Shown one piece after another: positions 15,857-24,982 of a DNA stretch of 64,000 bases. The stretch is taken from the NCBI GenBank assembly GCA_022072165.1, contig JAJVIF010000001.1:647353-711352 (forward strand), in the 5' to 3' direction. The position numbers were made by a program, and so were the translations under genes. The notes under the pieces were generated by a model, which was not told the DNA's origin, did no database searches, and was given only the letters and a program-made list of their open reading frames with translations. The DNA comes from a bacterium. GTDB lineage: Bacteria > JAJVIF01. The stretch's first letter is position 1; each line of letters begins with the position of its first letter.

Positions 15857-17105
15857 TCAGTACTCCCGACGATCCATCCTCGCCGCAGGAGTCGGTGGCG
15901 CGCTGGCCCTGGCCAGTCGTCCTCACATGGCATTCGGAACGGATGTCGCGGTTCCGGTTGTCCTGCCAGGACTCGATGTCCTGGCGCTTCAGCACCGGGA
16001 GCGTCTGACCGGAAAGCGGATCGGGCTGGTCTGCAATCACACGGCCACTACCGCGACCGGGGTCCATGCGATTGACCTCCTGCGAAGTTTTCCCGAAACA
16101 ACGCTGGTCTCGTTGTTCGCACCGGAACATGGACTCAAAGGGCGTGTCATCGCGGGCAACATTGCAGACAGCGTGGATGAGGCGACCGGCTTGCCGGTCT
16201 GGTCGCTGCATGGAACCCACCGGAAGCCGACTCCGGCCATGCTCAAAGGTCTCGATCTGGTACTGATCGACCTGCAGGATGTCGGTGCCCGCTTCTACAC
16301 CTATTCCAGCACCCTGGCGCTGGTGATGCAGGCCGCAGGGGCGCAAGGGCTGCCTGTTCTCGTCCTTGACCGTCCGAATCCCATTGGTGGCGACGCCCTG
16401 CATGGACCCTTGCTGGATCCCGCGAGTGCCTCGTTCCTGGGGTACTACCCGGTACCGGTCCGCCATGGCCTCACGGTGGGCGAGTTTGCCCGTCTGGTGC
16501 AGGGAGCGTATGGCGTCGCCTGCGAGCTGGACGTCATCCCGATGCATGGCTGGCGTCGCGGGTTCTACTGGGCGGAAACGGGCCTGCCCTGGCAGCCCCC
16601 TTCACCGAGTCTGTGGCGTCCGGAAGCAACCATCACCTACCCCGGCATCTGCTTTTTCGAGGGAACCAACTGCTCGGTCGGTGGATCGACGTTCTATCCC
16701 TATGAGGTTGTAGCCGCGCCCTGGATCGATGGTGCTGGCCTTGCGGCGACTCTCAATGGGCAGGGATGGGCCGGTGTCAGATATGAAGCGATCAGCTATA
16801 CGCCGGAAAAGCCCAATGATGGGAAGTACCAGGGCGAAGTCTGTCAGGGCGTGTGGCTGCAGTTAACGGACCGGCAGCGTTTTGATCCGGTCGTCGCGGC
16901 CTGTGCGGTCCTGCGGCAGGTGCATCGGGATTACAGCGACAAACTGACCTTCAGAAAGCCACACATGCGTTTGCTGGGGGGCTCTGACACCTTCCTGGAG
17001 ACGCTCCTAAACGCACCTGGACTGCGGGGACTCGCCGCCATCTGGGAGGCCGAGTGCGCTGCTTTCGACCAGCTCCGGTCACCCTACCTGCTGTACTCGA
17101 CGTAG
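15822..17105 (+). CDS. namZ: NamZ-like exo-N-acetylmuramidase (DUF1343), Tat-exported
   Basis: A 427-residue DUF1343 protein. Characterised members (NamZ/YbbC) remove N-acetylmuramic acid from the non-reducing end of peptidoglycan fragments. Family blocks are intact: GLVCNHTATTATGVHAIDLL, FAPEHGLKG, TGLPVWSLHG, IDLQDVGARFYTYSSTL, VLDRPNPIGGDALHGPLLD, VPVRHGLTVGEFA, and FFEGTNCSVGGSTFYPYE. The N-terminus has a twin-arginine signal YSRRSILAAGVGGALAL, so export folded through Tat is likely. The gene overlaps the GH3-like gene, mirroring the nagZ-namZ association known in Bacillus peptidoglycan recycling. GGTGGAAG precedes the start. Confidence 0.88.
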   Translation: MRPGKDRSILTSQYSRRSILAAGVGGALALASRPHMAFGTDVAVPVVLPGLDVLALQHRERLTGKRIGLVCNHTATTATGVHAIDLLRSFPETTLVSLFAPEHGLKGRVIAGNIADSVDEATGLPVWSLHGTHRKPTPAMLKGLDLVLIDLQDVGARFYTYSSTLALVMQAAGAQGLPVLVLDRPNPIGGDALHGPLLDPASASFLGYYPVPVRHGLTVGEFARLVQGAYGVACELDVIPMHGWRRGFYWAETGLPWQPPSPSLWRPEATITYPGICFFEGTNCSVGGSTFYPYEVVAAPWIDGAGLAATLNGQGWAGVRYEAISYTPEKPNDGKYQGEVCQGVWLQLTDRQRFDPVVAACAVLRQVHRDYSDKLTFRKPHMRLLGGSDTFLETLLNAPGLRGLAAIWEAECAAFDQLRSPYLLYST

Positions 17106-17237
17106 GTACGTCAGCTGGTTTCCAGTGGGTGCCCAGTCGTAGTGAATGCAGGATGCTACGCTACGCCTTCAGAGAGAGTTCCCACCATCGCTGTGCGAGC
17201 CACAATCAGGCAGCGCAGTGCAAGGAGAGGCCACCCC

Positions 17238-17453
17238 ATGAGCGAGATCAAGATCCTGGCCAACGGGCCATTGTTCGTACAGGGCGACGATGTCACCCTG
17301 GTGGACCATGAAGGGCAGCCCATCGAGCCGCCGCGCCGACCATTTGCCCTCTGTCGCTGCGGCAGTTCTGAGAAGAAGCCGTATTGCGATGGCACCCACG
17401 GGCGCGTTGGCTGGGACGGCACCTGTGTCCTGCCGGAGTCCGCTTCTTCATAG
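17238..17453 (+). CDS. CDGSH iron-sulfur domain protein
   Basis: A 71-residue protein with the single CDGSH-type motif CRCGSSEKKPYCDGTH (three Cys and one His ligands to a 2Fe-2S cluster), followed by the conserved GW-like tail VGWDG. Such small bacterial CDGSH proteins are redox or cluster-transfer proteins of the cytoplasm. The start at 17238 (MSEIKILANGPL) is chosen because AGGAGAGG is 8 bases upstream; longer in-frame starts lack this. A TACGCT -10-like box lies near 17160. Single-gene transcript or cotranscribed with the SRPBCC gene 35 bp downstream. Confidence 0.88.
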   Translation: MSEIKILANGPLFVQGDDVTLVDHEGQPIEPPRRPFALCRCGSSEKKPYCDGTHGRVGWDGTCVLPESASS

Positions 17454-17488
17454 CCACGCTTTAACTGACTGGGAGGTCGACCCGTTCC

Positions 17489-17911
17489 ATGGCGATGCTG
17501 AAAATCACCCGGGTGCTGCAAGTAGGCGCGAGTCCTGAGAAGTGCTGGGAATTCTGGAGCAATCCGGAAAACTTTGTCCGGACGTTCGATACGGTCTCGG
17601 CGGTCAAAGTGGAAACACCAGAGCGTTCAGTCTGGACCCTGAATCTTCCTTCGGGAAAGCAGGAAGAGGTCCCGATGCAGCGTCACGGCACGTCCCCGGG
17701 AAGTCTTTCATGGGTGTCGCTGGGCGGGCCGATCACGTTCAACACCGGCTTCAGCTTCCGCGCGGCGGGTGCTGGCAGCGAAGTCGCGCTGGAGGCAGAG
17801 ATCGGGATGGAGGGGCTTCAGGGAATGATGCTCCCGGCGATGCGCCCGGTGATCGAACAGAAAATCGACCAGGTCCTCCAGCGCTTCAAGACAGCCATCG
17901 AGCAAGGCTAA
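17489..17911 (+). CDS. SRPBCC (START/Bet v1-like) family protein
   Basis: A 140-residue protein with the helix-grip fold pattern: an N-terminal strand KITRVLQVGASPEKCWEFWSNPENFVRTF, a central beta-sheet with ERSVWTLNLP and GGPITFNTGFSFRAAG, and a long C-terminal helix (MRPVIEQKIDQVLQRFKTAIE). This is typical of SRPBCC/polyketide-cyclase-like proteins that bind hydrophobic ligands. The ligand cannot be inferred. It follows the CDGSH gene and precedes moeA, neither of which fixes a role. Confidence 0.75.
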   Translation: MAMLKITRVLQVGASPEKCWEFWSNPENFVRTFDTVSAVKVETPERSVWTLNLPSGKQEEVPMQRHGTSPGSLSWVSLGGPITFNTGFSFRAAGAGSEVALEAEIGMEGLQGMMLPAMRPVIEQKIDQVLQRFKTAIEQG

Positions 17912-17928
17912 CAGCCTGATCCGGCTGC

Positions 17929-17934
17929 TATGCT
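17929..17934 (+). promoter_or_regulatory. -10-like box TATGCT before moeA
   Basis: TATGCT lies 9 bases before the moeA ATG (17944). A weak GAAGG is also present between them, so leaderless initiation is less certain here than at the other sites. Confidence 0.35.
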
Positions 17935-17943
17935 CTGAAGGCG

Positions 17944-19167
17944 ATGGCTCTGACTCCGGCTGCGGCCCAGGCATTACTGATGGAACTGGCGACTCCGCTC
18001 CCGGCGGAGGCAATCGGCCTGCTGCAGGCGCGGGGACGGATTCTGGCAGCCCCTGTCGTAGCGGACCGCGATTTGCCAGCCAGCGACCGGTCGGCCATGG
18101 ATGGCTACGCCTGCCGGGCCAGTGACACGGCAAGTCCACAGCAGCCACTTCAGGTATTGGGGACAGTGGCCGCCGGTAATCCCCCATCGCTCACGATTTC
18201 CCCGGGCACTAGCGCGAGGATTTACACCGGTGCGGTGATTCCGCCAGGGGCGGATTGTGTGGTGATGCAGGAAGTGGCGGAAGCCGGCCCAGAGGGATCA
18301 GTTCTGTTTCGTGTTCCCGCTACGGCTGGTCAGCACATCCTGCGACGCGGGGAAGATGCCCAGGCCGGCCGGCAAGTATTGCCCTCAGGAGGCGTTCTGG
18401 GAGCAGCGCAACTTTCGGTCTGTGCTGCGGTGGGCCAGGATCCGGTACCGGTATTCGGACAGCCCCGAGTCCGGCTGATCCCGACCGGTTCAGAGCTGAA
18501 ACGTGCAAGCGATCCGGTTGAAGATCACGAGCTGCGAGAGACCAACAGCTACGCCGTACGTGGGCTCATCGAAACACTGACTCCGGCGCAAGTCATGGTG
18601 GAGGCCCCACTGCCAGATGACCCCTCGCTTCTGCGAGCAGCGCTGGCAACGGCGGCGTCATCCGCCGACGTGGTGGTTACGATTGGTGGAGCGAGTGTTG
18701 GTCCACGCGATTTTCTGGCTGGGGTGGTCCGGGAGCTGGGGGGGACAATCCATGCGGATCGTCTGCTGATGAAGCCCGGGAAGCCGGTGGTCCTGGCGAC
18801 TCTGGGGAACGCGCTGCTGTTAGGGCTGCCGGGCTCTCCCCTCGCCTGTCTGACCGCAGCACGGATCCTGTTGGTTCCACTGTTATTGCGTCTGGCAGGA
18901 CATGCAGCGCCTCTGAGGGCAGCGCAAATCACCGCGCGTCTGACAACCCAGGTGATGAACAAGCCTGGCAGGACTCGCTTCCTGCTGGTGCGCCTGACTC
19001 CGGATGATGCCGGGGTGTTGCGGGCGACACCGGTGCAGACTGCCTCGGTGGCGGACCTGGTCGCTGCCGCGACTGCCGATGCCCTGCTGGAACTGCCAGC
19101 GGAGACTGACACTGCGCTTCGCGATACGCCATACCGCTGCTGGATGCTTCATGGGTGGCCGGTGTGA
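17944..19167 (+). CDS. moeA: Molybdopterin molybdenumtransferase MoeA
   Basis: A 407-residue MoeA. It inserts molybdate into adenylylated molybdopterin in Moco synthesis. Domains in order: N-terminal LPASDRSAMDGYACRA (domain III/I signature), the GTVAAGNPP-type linker, IYTGAVIPPGADCVVMQE, HILRRGEDAQAG, the MoCF-like core RLIPTGSELK and VVTIGGASVGPRDF, MKPGKPVVLATLGNALLLGLPGSPLACL, and the C-terminal beta-barrel. Length is standard. It overlaps the MobB-MobA gene by 13 bp and faces the Mo-dependent formate dehydrogenase genes, its likely client. Confidence 0.95.
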   Translation: MALTPAAAQALLMELATPLPAEAIGLLQARGRILAAPVVADRDLPASDRSAMDGYACRASDTASPQQPLQVLGTVAAGNPPSLTISPGTSARIYTGAVIPPGADCVVMQEVAEAGPEGSVLFRVPATAGQHILRRGEDAQAGRQVLPSGGVLGAAQLSVCAAVGQDPVPVFGQPRVRLIPTGSELKRASDPVEDHELRETNSYAVRGLIETLTPAQVMVEAPLPDDPSLLRAALATAASSADVVVTIGGASVGPRDFLAGVVRELGGTIHADRLLMKPGKPVVLATLGNALLLGLPGSPLACLTAARILLVPLLLRLAGHAAPLRAAQITARLTTQVMNKPGRTRFLLVRLTPDDAGVLRATPVQTASVADLVAAATADALLELPAETDTALRDTPYRCWMLHGWPV

Positions 19168-20192
19168 GTGGTGTCGAGTTCTCGCTGCCGCCGGTAGTCG
19201 GGATCGCCGGCTGGTCCAACTCTGGCAAGTCCACCATGATCTGTCAGCTCCTGCAGGATGAGCGATTACGCGACTGGCGACTGGGAGTCATCAAGCATTG
19301 CCATCATTCGCTGAAAGAGAGCGAAGAGAGCGACACCGCCCGGTTCCTCGCGGCAGGGGCACAGGTCGCGGTCCCCTGGGTCGCAGGAGATCTGGGTACA
19401 GCAGCCCTTGCAGATGCAGCGCTCGCGGCTGCCCTTGAGTCACTCAGCAACCTGACGCTGGATGGGGTCCTGGTGGAGGGGTTCAAGCGGGGCTCGCATC
19501 CTCAGATATGGATAGATCAGAGCGAGGGGCCACCGTCGGAGATCGCTGATCGCGTCCTGCACTGCCCCGATTCCGACGCACTGCTCCCCCTGGTTGTGAA
19601 TCTGCTCTGGCGGGGTCGGACTGTGCGGGCGGGGATTCTGGTTGGTGGCCAAAGCCAGCGGATGGGCCGGCCCAAAGCGTTGATCCCCGTAAATGGGGCA
19701 GCTCTTTGGCGAAAACTTCAAGCCTCATGTACATTAAATAGACTTAATGCTGTACTCATTGGGGAGCTACCGGGAGTCCCTACGGGATTGGTGGATGCTG
19801 ACTTTCCCGGGCCAGTCGGGGGGCTCATCGCCGCTGTTCGGGCTGACCCCAATGCTGCGTGGCTGATGTTGCCCTGCGATCTCCCCTGCTGGTCAGAGGC
19901 CGCGGCAAGCTGGCTCCTGGAGCAACGTCGCCCCGGGGCGCGCGCCATCATGCCGCGCCTCGGAGACCACGCCCTCCCCTTCCCGGCAATCTATGAGCCG
20001 GGGCTGCTGGCCGATCTGCTGTCGCGGGGTGCGGACCTGCGGTGGAGTCCGCAGCGATGGCTGAACAGTCGCCGCGATGTGATCCGGGTACCTGTACCCG
20101 AAGAACTCGTACGGGCGTTCACTTCGGTCAATACACCGGAAGAATGGATTGCGCTGTTGGGGTCCCCACCATTGCCCTCACAGGGAGATTAG
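19155..20192 (+). CDS. mobA: MobB-MobA fusion, molybdenum cofactor guanylyltransferase
   Basis: A 345-residue two-domain protein. Residues ~10-150 are MobB: P-loop GIAGWSNSGKST, then LGVIKHCHH and LVEGFKRG. Residues ~160-340 are MobA: AGILVGGQSQRMGRPKALIPVNG (nucleotide-binding signature GGxSxRMGxxK), a shortened central part, and LMLPCDLPCWSE (metal-binding Asp). MobA makes the guanine dinucleotide form of Moco required by formate dehydrogenase; MobB assists. The start is GTG 19155 or GTG 19164, the latter overlapping the moeA stop as GTGA, so translational coupling is likely. Fused MobBA or MobAB forms are known. Confidence 0.9.
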   Translation: MAGVSGVEFSLPPVVGIAGWSNSGKSTMICQLLQDERLRDWRLGVIKHCHHSLKESEESDTARFLAAGAQVAVPWVAGDLGTAALADAALAAALESLSNLTLDGVLVEGFKRGSHPQIWIDQSEGPPSEIADRVLHCPDSDALLPLVVNLLWRGRTVRAGILVGGQSQRMGRPKALIPVNGAALWRKLQASCTLNRLNAVLIGELPGVPTGLVDADFPGPVGGLIAAVRADPNAAWLMLPCDLPCWSEAAASWLLEQRRPGARAIMPRLGDHALPFPAIYEPGLLADLLSRGADLRWSPQRWLNSRRDVIRVPVPEELVRAFTSVNTPEEWIALLGSPPLPSQGD

Positions 20193-20235
20193 CTCCCCGA
20201 TCGACTGCCATCGCGTGGTGCTTGTCAGTGGCAGG

Positions 20236-23124
20236 CTACTCGGCGACCGGAAGCGGCACGCTTCGGGGGGTCTCCCGGAGCAGACGGGCATGTTCCATGG
20301 CGGCCTGATCCTGCCCGACCCGTTGGAGCCAGGCCTGGGTCGCCTGCGCCTGCTCAGCTGGCGTGAGTGGTTCCACGGCGACCGCGACGACCTTGTACTC
20401 CGGGCACTTGGTGTTCATCTCCCGGACATTGCTGGTGAGGAGATTGATCAGGACATCGGGGAAATGGAAGGTCAGGAAAAGGGTGCCAGGGTTGACCCAG
20501 GAGGTGACATCTACCGCCACCTCTACGGCACCGCGCCGGGAGCGCAGACGCACATAGTCCCCTTCGCCTACCCCCAGACGAGCGGCATCCTCTGGATGGA
20601 GCTCCAGCAGGTCGCGGGTGATGAGGAGGGTGTTGTTGGTCCGGCGGGTCATGGTGCCAGAGTTGTAATGCTCCAGGAGGCGTCCGGTGGTCAGGAGGAA
20701 GGGGAATTCCGCAGTCACCGCCTCTTCAGTCGGCACATAGTCCGCGGTTACCAGGTGGCCGCGTCCGCGACTAAACCGGCCTTCCTCATGGACGATGGGT
20801 GTTCCCGGATGGTCGGCATGGGGGACCGGCCACTGGAGGCCTTCGCCGGCCCGGAGACGTTCCGGCGACAGGCCGCGCCAGGCTGGCCAGATGGCTGCGA
20901 TCTCCTCGAGAATCTCATCGGGGGACTCGTACTGCCAGTTTGCCCCCATGGCGTTCGCCACCGCCTGCGTGATCTGCCAGTCGGGCCGGGCCTCCCCCGG
21001 GGAATCGATCACTTTGCGGATGAGCTGGACTCGTCGTTCCGAATTGGTAAAGGTCCCCTGCTTTTCCAGGAAGCTGGCACCTGGGAGAACGACATGGGCA
21101 TACTGCGCGGTTTCGGTGAGGAAGATCTCCTGGACGATGAGGAGGTCGAGCTGCTCCATCGCCCGGATGACATGGGCGGAGTTGGGGTCCGTCTGGACCA
21201 CATCCTCCCCGACCAACCAGAGGGCTTTGAGTTGGCCGGCAATGGCCGCATCGAACATATCCGGGATGGTGAGGCCTGTATGCGGATTCAACTTCGTGCC
21301 CCAGAGGTCCTGAATGGTTGCCATCACTTCCGGGTGTGTGAGGGGCTGATAGCCCGTGACGAGATCCGGCATGGCTCCCATGTCAGCAGCGCCCTGCACG
21401 TTGTTCTGCCCCCGGAGGGGATTCACCCCGACACCGGGACGTCCGACATTTCCGGTCAGCATGGCGAGGTTCGCGAGGAGCATGACGCCGAAAGAGCCCT
21501 GGTAATGCTCGGTGACCCCGAGTCCGTGGAACATCATGGAGCCGCCGCTGGTGGCGTAAAGACGGGCCGCTGTCCGGATGTCTTCAGCATCGACCCCACA
21601 AATCGGCGCGGCCCACTCGGGTGTTTTATCGGCGATGAAGGCGCGGTAGTCCTCCCAGCCGTCGGTGCAGTTTGCGATGAATTCTTCATCGCACAGCCCT
21701 TCGGTGACGATCACATGGGCGAGGGCGTTGAAGAGGGGGACATTGGTGCCGGGCTTCAGGGCGAGGTGGACATCTGCCATCTGCGCGAGTTCAGTCGCCC
21801 GGGGGTCTATGACAATCAGCCGGGCACCGTTGAGGACTGCCTGCTTCATCCGGGCTCCCACCACCGGGTGCCCATGGGTCGGGTTCGCCCCGACTATCAT
21901 CAGCAACTTTGCCTGATCGATGTCATCGAAGCTGTTGGTGGCCGCGCCGGTCCCGAAGGTGGTTCGCATCCCGAAAGCAGTCGGGCTGTGGCAGACCCGG
22001 GCGCAGCAGTCGATGTTGTTGCCGCCGATGACGCTCCGGATGAACTTCTGCATGAGGAAGTTCTCTTCGTTCGTACAGCGAGCGGACGAAATCCCCGCAA
22101 TGGCTTCCGGACCATGCGCATCGCGAATAGCGGTCAGCCGACTCGCGACAAAGGCGATGGCGTCTTCCCAGGTGGCAGGCTCCAGCGCACCAGACTCCGG
22201 GTTCCGGAGGAGCGGGGTGGTCAGGCGATCATCGGACTGGGCATACTGGAAAGCGAAGCGCCCCTTGAGGCACAGATGTCCGTGGCTGGAGGCGGCCTGA
22301 TCGGCCGGCTTGACTGCAATCGCCCGGTTGTTCTTCACCTGCACCAGGAATCCGCATCCGACCCCGCAATAGGAGCAGGTGGTCCGGACTTCGCGGTCCA
22401 CCCGCTGATCGGGGAACTCCAGGAATCCCTTGTCGAAGATGGCCCCGGTTGGGCAGGTATGGGCACAGGCGCCGCAGGAGACGCAGTCGGAGGCGTTGAA
22501 GTCGCCATAGGCACCGGGCACGGCGACCGAGTCGAAGCCGCGACTCTGGATGGTGAGGGCAAATGTGCCCTGCACCTCATCGCAGGCCCGGACACAGCGG
22601 CTGCAGACAATGCAGCTGTCGAGATCGAGTCCCAGGTAGGGGTGGTCGGTGTTGAAGCCCGGGGGCTGTCCGGGAAGTGCGGTCAGGGAGTCGATCTTCT
22701 GGGCCCCCGCCGGGAACCGACTGCTGCTGGCTTTTGTTTGGCGCACCACCGCGTGAAACTCGTTGTGGCCGTAGTGACGCCTATCGAAGAGATCATCCGG
22801 CAGATCGGACATCAGCAATTCGACTGTCGTACGGCGCAGGCGCTCCAGGCGCGGCGACTCCGTGAGAATCACCATCCCATCGGTGACGGGGGTGTGGCAG
22901 GCAGCGACCGGCTTCGGACGTCCCTCGATTTCCACCATGCAGACCCGGCAGGCTCCAAAGGGATCAAGCTTGGGGTCATAGCAGAGGGTCGGGACGTGGT
23001 GCCCGGCGTATCGCCGGGTGACTTCGAGAATCGTTTCGCCCGGACGGGCTTCTACGGTCTGCCCGTTCAGCTGACAGGTCCATGCGGCTGCCGATGGTTG
23101 CGACTGGTCAGTGTGAGAAGTCAT
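20236..23124 (-). CDS. fdhA: NAD-type formate dehydrogenase, molybdenum catalytic subunit
   Basis: A 962-residue Mo/W-bis-MGD enzyme. Iron-sulfur centres in order: an N-terminal NuoG-like 2Fe-2S (CYDPKLDPFGACRVC ... AACHTP), two 4Fe-4S (CIVCSRCVRACDE and CVSCGACAHTCP), then the CSYCGVGC 4Fe-4S next to the cofactor. The active-site block is NIDCCARVCHSPTAFGM, with Cys (not Sec) as the Mo ligand followed by the catalytic His. MIVGANPTHGHPVV and the C-terminal dinucleotide-binding domain complete the fold. It is translationally coupled to the NuoE-NuoF fusion (ATGA overlap at 23121-23124), so the complex should transfer electrons from formate to NAD+. No fdhD is in the window. Confidence 0.93.
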   Translation of the reverse strand: MTSHTDQSQPSAAAWTCQLNGQTVEARPGETILEVTRRYAGHHVPTLCYDPKLDPFGACRVCMVEIEGRPKPVAACHTPVTDGMVILTESPRLERLRRTTVELLMSDLPDDLFDRRHYGHNEFHAVVRQTKASSSRFPAGAQKIDSLTALPGQPPGFNTDHPYLGLDLDSCIVCSRCVRACDEVQGTFALTIQSRGFDSVAVPGAYGDFNASDCVSCGACAHTCPTGAIFDKGFLEFPDQRVDREVRTTCSYCGVGCGFLVQVKNNRAIAVKPADQAASSHGHLCLKGRFAFQYAQSDDRLTTPLLRNPESGALEPATWEDAIAFVASRLTAIRDAHGPEAIAGISSARCTNEENFLMQKFIRSVIGGNNIDCCARVCHSPTAFGMRTTFGTGAATNSFDDIDQAKLLMIVGANPTHGHPVVGARMKQAVLNGARLIVIDPRATELAQMADVHLALKPGTNVPLFNALAHVIVTEGLCDEEFIANCTDGWEDYRAFIADKTPEWAAPICGVDAEDIRTAARLYATSGGSMMFHGLGVTEHYQGSFGVMLLANLAMLTGNVGRPGVGVNPLRGQNNVQGAADMGAMPDLVTGYQPLTHPEVMATIQDLWGTKLNPHTGLTIPDMFDAAIAGQLKALWLVGEDVVQTDPNSAHVIRAMEQLDLLIVQEIFLTETAQYAHVVLPGASFLEKQGTFTNSERRVQLIRKVIDSPGEARPDWQITQAVANAMGANWQYESPDEILEEIAAIWPAWRGLSPERLRAGEGLQWPVPHADHPGTPIVHEEGRFSRGRGHLVTADYVPTEEAVTAEFPFLLTTGRLLEHYNSGTMTRRTNNTLLITRDLLELHPEDAARLGVGEGDYVRLRSRRGAVEVAVDVTSWVNPGTLFLTFHFPDVLINLLTSNVREMNTKCPEYKVVAVAVEPLTPAEQAQATQAWLQRVGQDQAAMEHARLLRETPRSVPLPVAE

Positions 23125-24929
23125 GAGTCTGCAGGACCTCGCTGCTCTGAAGTTCCGGTCGCCGCATCAGGCGCTGCTGGGGGAAGCAATTCATGTCGCC
23201 AATGCCGCAGGATGCTGTAGATGGCTGCCGGGACCCCGCCGCCAAGGGCGCAGAGGCTGCCGAGTTCCATCGTCTCCAGCAGGTCCTCCAGCAGCTGGAG
23301 TTCCGCCTCCGACCGTCTGTTTGCCTGCGGCAGGCGATCGAGTAACTCGACACCCCGCACGCTACCGATCCGGCAGGGGACACACTTGCCGCAGGACTCA
23401 TCAGCGGTGAACTCGAACAGGTGCCTGGCCAGATCGATCATGTTGACGCGGTCATCGATGGCGACAACACTGCCATGTCCAAGCAAACCTCCGACTCGCG
23501 CGAGTTCCTCAAAGCCCAGCGGAGTATCGAGGTCCTCGGGTGGCAAAATGCCTCCCATGGGACCACCGATCTGGACACCTTTCAGGATGAGAGTGTCGCG
23601 CAGGCCCCCGCCGAGTTCTTCGATGATCGTGCGTAAGGAGGTCCCCAACGGGACTTCGTAGAGTCCCGGTCTGGCGAACAGGGAGTTGAGGGACACGGCT
23701 TTGGTGCCCCGGGAGCGTCCGATGCCAATGGCGGCGTAGGCGGCTCCACCATGCGTCAGGATCCAGTCGATGTTCGCCAGGGTTTCGACATTGTTGACGA
23801 CAGTCGGCTTGCCATAGAGCCCCTTCTCCGCCGGAAAGGGTGGCCGGACAGAGACTTCGCCCCGCAGTCCCTCGATGGACCGGAGCATGGCAGTCTCTTC
23901 GCCGCAGACATAGGCCCCTGCTCCCAGAAAGAGCCGTACCTGGAACGATTTCCCGGACCCGAGGATGTCGCTCCCCAGGAGTCCTGCGGCGGTGGCTTCA
24001 GCGATGGCGGTCTTCAGGATCGCGATGGCTTCGGGGTACTCAGAGCGGAGGTAGATGACACCTTCAGTCGCGCCGATAGCGAGGCCGGCGATCGCCATAC
24101 CCGCCAGGAGTCCGTGCGGGTCCCGCTCCATGAGGAGCTTATCGATGTAGGAACCGGGGTCGCCCTCATCGGCGTTACAGCAGACAAACTTTTGATCGGC
24201 GTCGTAGCCGGCGGCGAAACTCCACTTTTGGCCGGTCGGGAATCCCGCGCCGCCCCGGCCACGGAGTCCGGAGGTTTTGACTTCTTCAATGATCTGGGCA
24301 TTTGTCATCTGCAGGGCTTTGCGGAGTCCCTCATACGCTCCCCCTGCCAGGGCAGTTGCCAGATCTGTTGCACTGGCACCTCGGTCCATGCGGCGGAGCA
24401 GGATGACCGGATCGCTGTGCGCCTCGACTCGCACCTCCTGGGGCTGACTGACCGGCTCGCCTGCGCGAGCCAGTTGGAGGAGTCCCGGCAGTTCAGCGGG
24501 CGTCACCCGGTCGACGACTTCCCGGCTGGTGCCCCGCTGCATCATGAGGCTGGGTGCAGCATGGCAGCGTCCGAGGCAATAGACCCGCTCCAGCGAGAAG
24601 GCTCCATCAGAGGTGACCTGTCGATGGCAGATCTGGAGGGCTTCCTCGAGAGCTGCGCCTGTTTCCCCGGCCCCATCAACAAGGCAGGCGGTCCCCTGGC
24701 AACAGAGAATGCGTGTCTGCCCGACAGTCTGGGGATGGGTGTCCTCGTAGAAGGTCGCGACACCATGCAACAGCGCCACTGGCAGCCCGATTTCGCTGGC
24801 CAGGGCATCGATTTCGCCTGGAGTCAGGGGGCGTCCGAGCAACGCCATCCGCTCCTGCACTGCACGCAGCGCATTGGATTCCCGGTCAGGATGCCGGTCA
24901 TGCAGGAAGGTCATCAGACGCTGCGACAT
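23121..24929 (-). CDS. Fused NuoE-NuoF-like diaphorase subunit of formate dehydrogenase
   Basis: A 602-residue protein starting at ATG 24929. Residues ~1-160 are a NuoE-like thioredoxin-fold 2Fe-2S domain (CCQGTAC ... CLGRCHAAP). Residues ~220-590 are NuoF: the NADH/FMN site GLRGRGGAGFPTGQKW and CNADEGDPGSY, GAGAYVCGEETAML, and a 4Fe-4S site ESCGKCVPCRIG. NuoE and NuoF are usually separate; here they are one chain, as in some NAD-reducing formate dehydrogenases and hydrogenases. It feeds the formate dehydrogenase subunit downstream. There is no Shine-Dalgarno; a TACAAT -10 box lies 6 bases before the ATG. Divergent from the oxoprolinase gene. Confidence 0.93.
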   Translation of the reverse strand: MSQRLMTFLHDRHPDRESNALRAVQERMALLGRPLTPGEIDALASEIGLPVALLHGVATFYEDTHPQTVGQTRILCCQGTACLVDGAGETGAALEEALQICHRQVTSDGAFSLERVYCLGRCHAAPSLMMQRGTSREVVDRVTPAELPGLLQLARAGEPVSQPQEVRVEAHSDPVILLRRMDRGASATDLATALAGGAYEGLRKALQMTNAQIIEEVKTSGLRGRGGAGFPTGQKWSFAAGYDADQKFVCCNADEGDPGSYIDKLLMERDPHGLLAGMAIAGLAIGATEGVIYLRSEYPEAIAILKTAIAEATAAGLLGSDILGSGKSFQVRLFLGAGAYVCGEETAMLRSIEGLRGEVSVRPPFPAEKGLYGKPTVVNNVETLANIDWILTHGGAAYAAIGIGRSRGTKAVSLNSLFARPGLYEVPLGTSLRTIIEELGGGLRDTLILKGVQIGGPMGGILPPEDLDTPLGFEELARVGGLLGHGSVVAIDDRVNMIDLARHLFEFTADESCGKCVPCRIGSVRGVELLDRLPQANRRSEAELQLLEDLLETMELGSLCALGGGVPAAIYSILRHWRHELLPPAAPDAATGTSEQRGPADS

Positions 24930-24935
24930 ACAGGC

Positions 24936-24941
24936 ATTGTA
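24936..24941 (-). promoter_or_regulatory. -10 box TACAAT, leaderless start of NuoE-NuoF gene
   Basis: TACAAT on the minus strand with a 6-base gap to the ATG at 24929, placing the expected transcription start at or next to the A of the ATG. Confidence 0.6.
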
Positions 24942-24982
24942 CCGGCTTCCAGCAACGAAACGGGAAGGCGCGTCAGGTGGTC

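Noticed and set aside
20149-23220. Very long plus-strand open frame (over 1000 codons) across the formate dehydrogenase region
   Set aside because: It is antisense to fdhA, whose motifs (Fe-S clusters, RVCHS active site) are unmistakable. The plus-strand protein has no domain and the composition typical of antisense frames in high-GC DNA.
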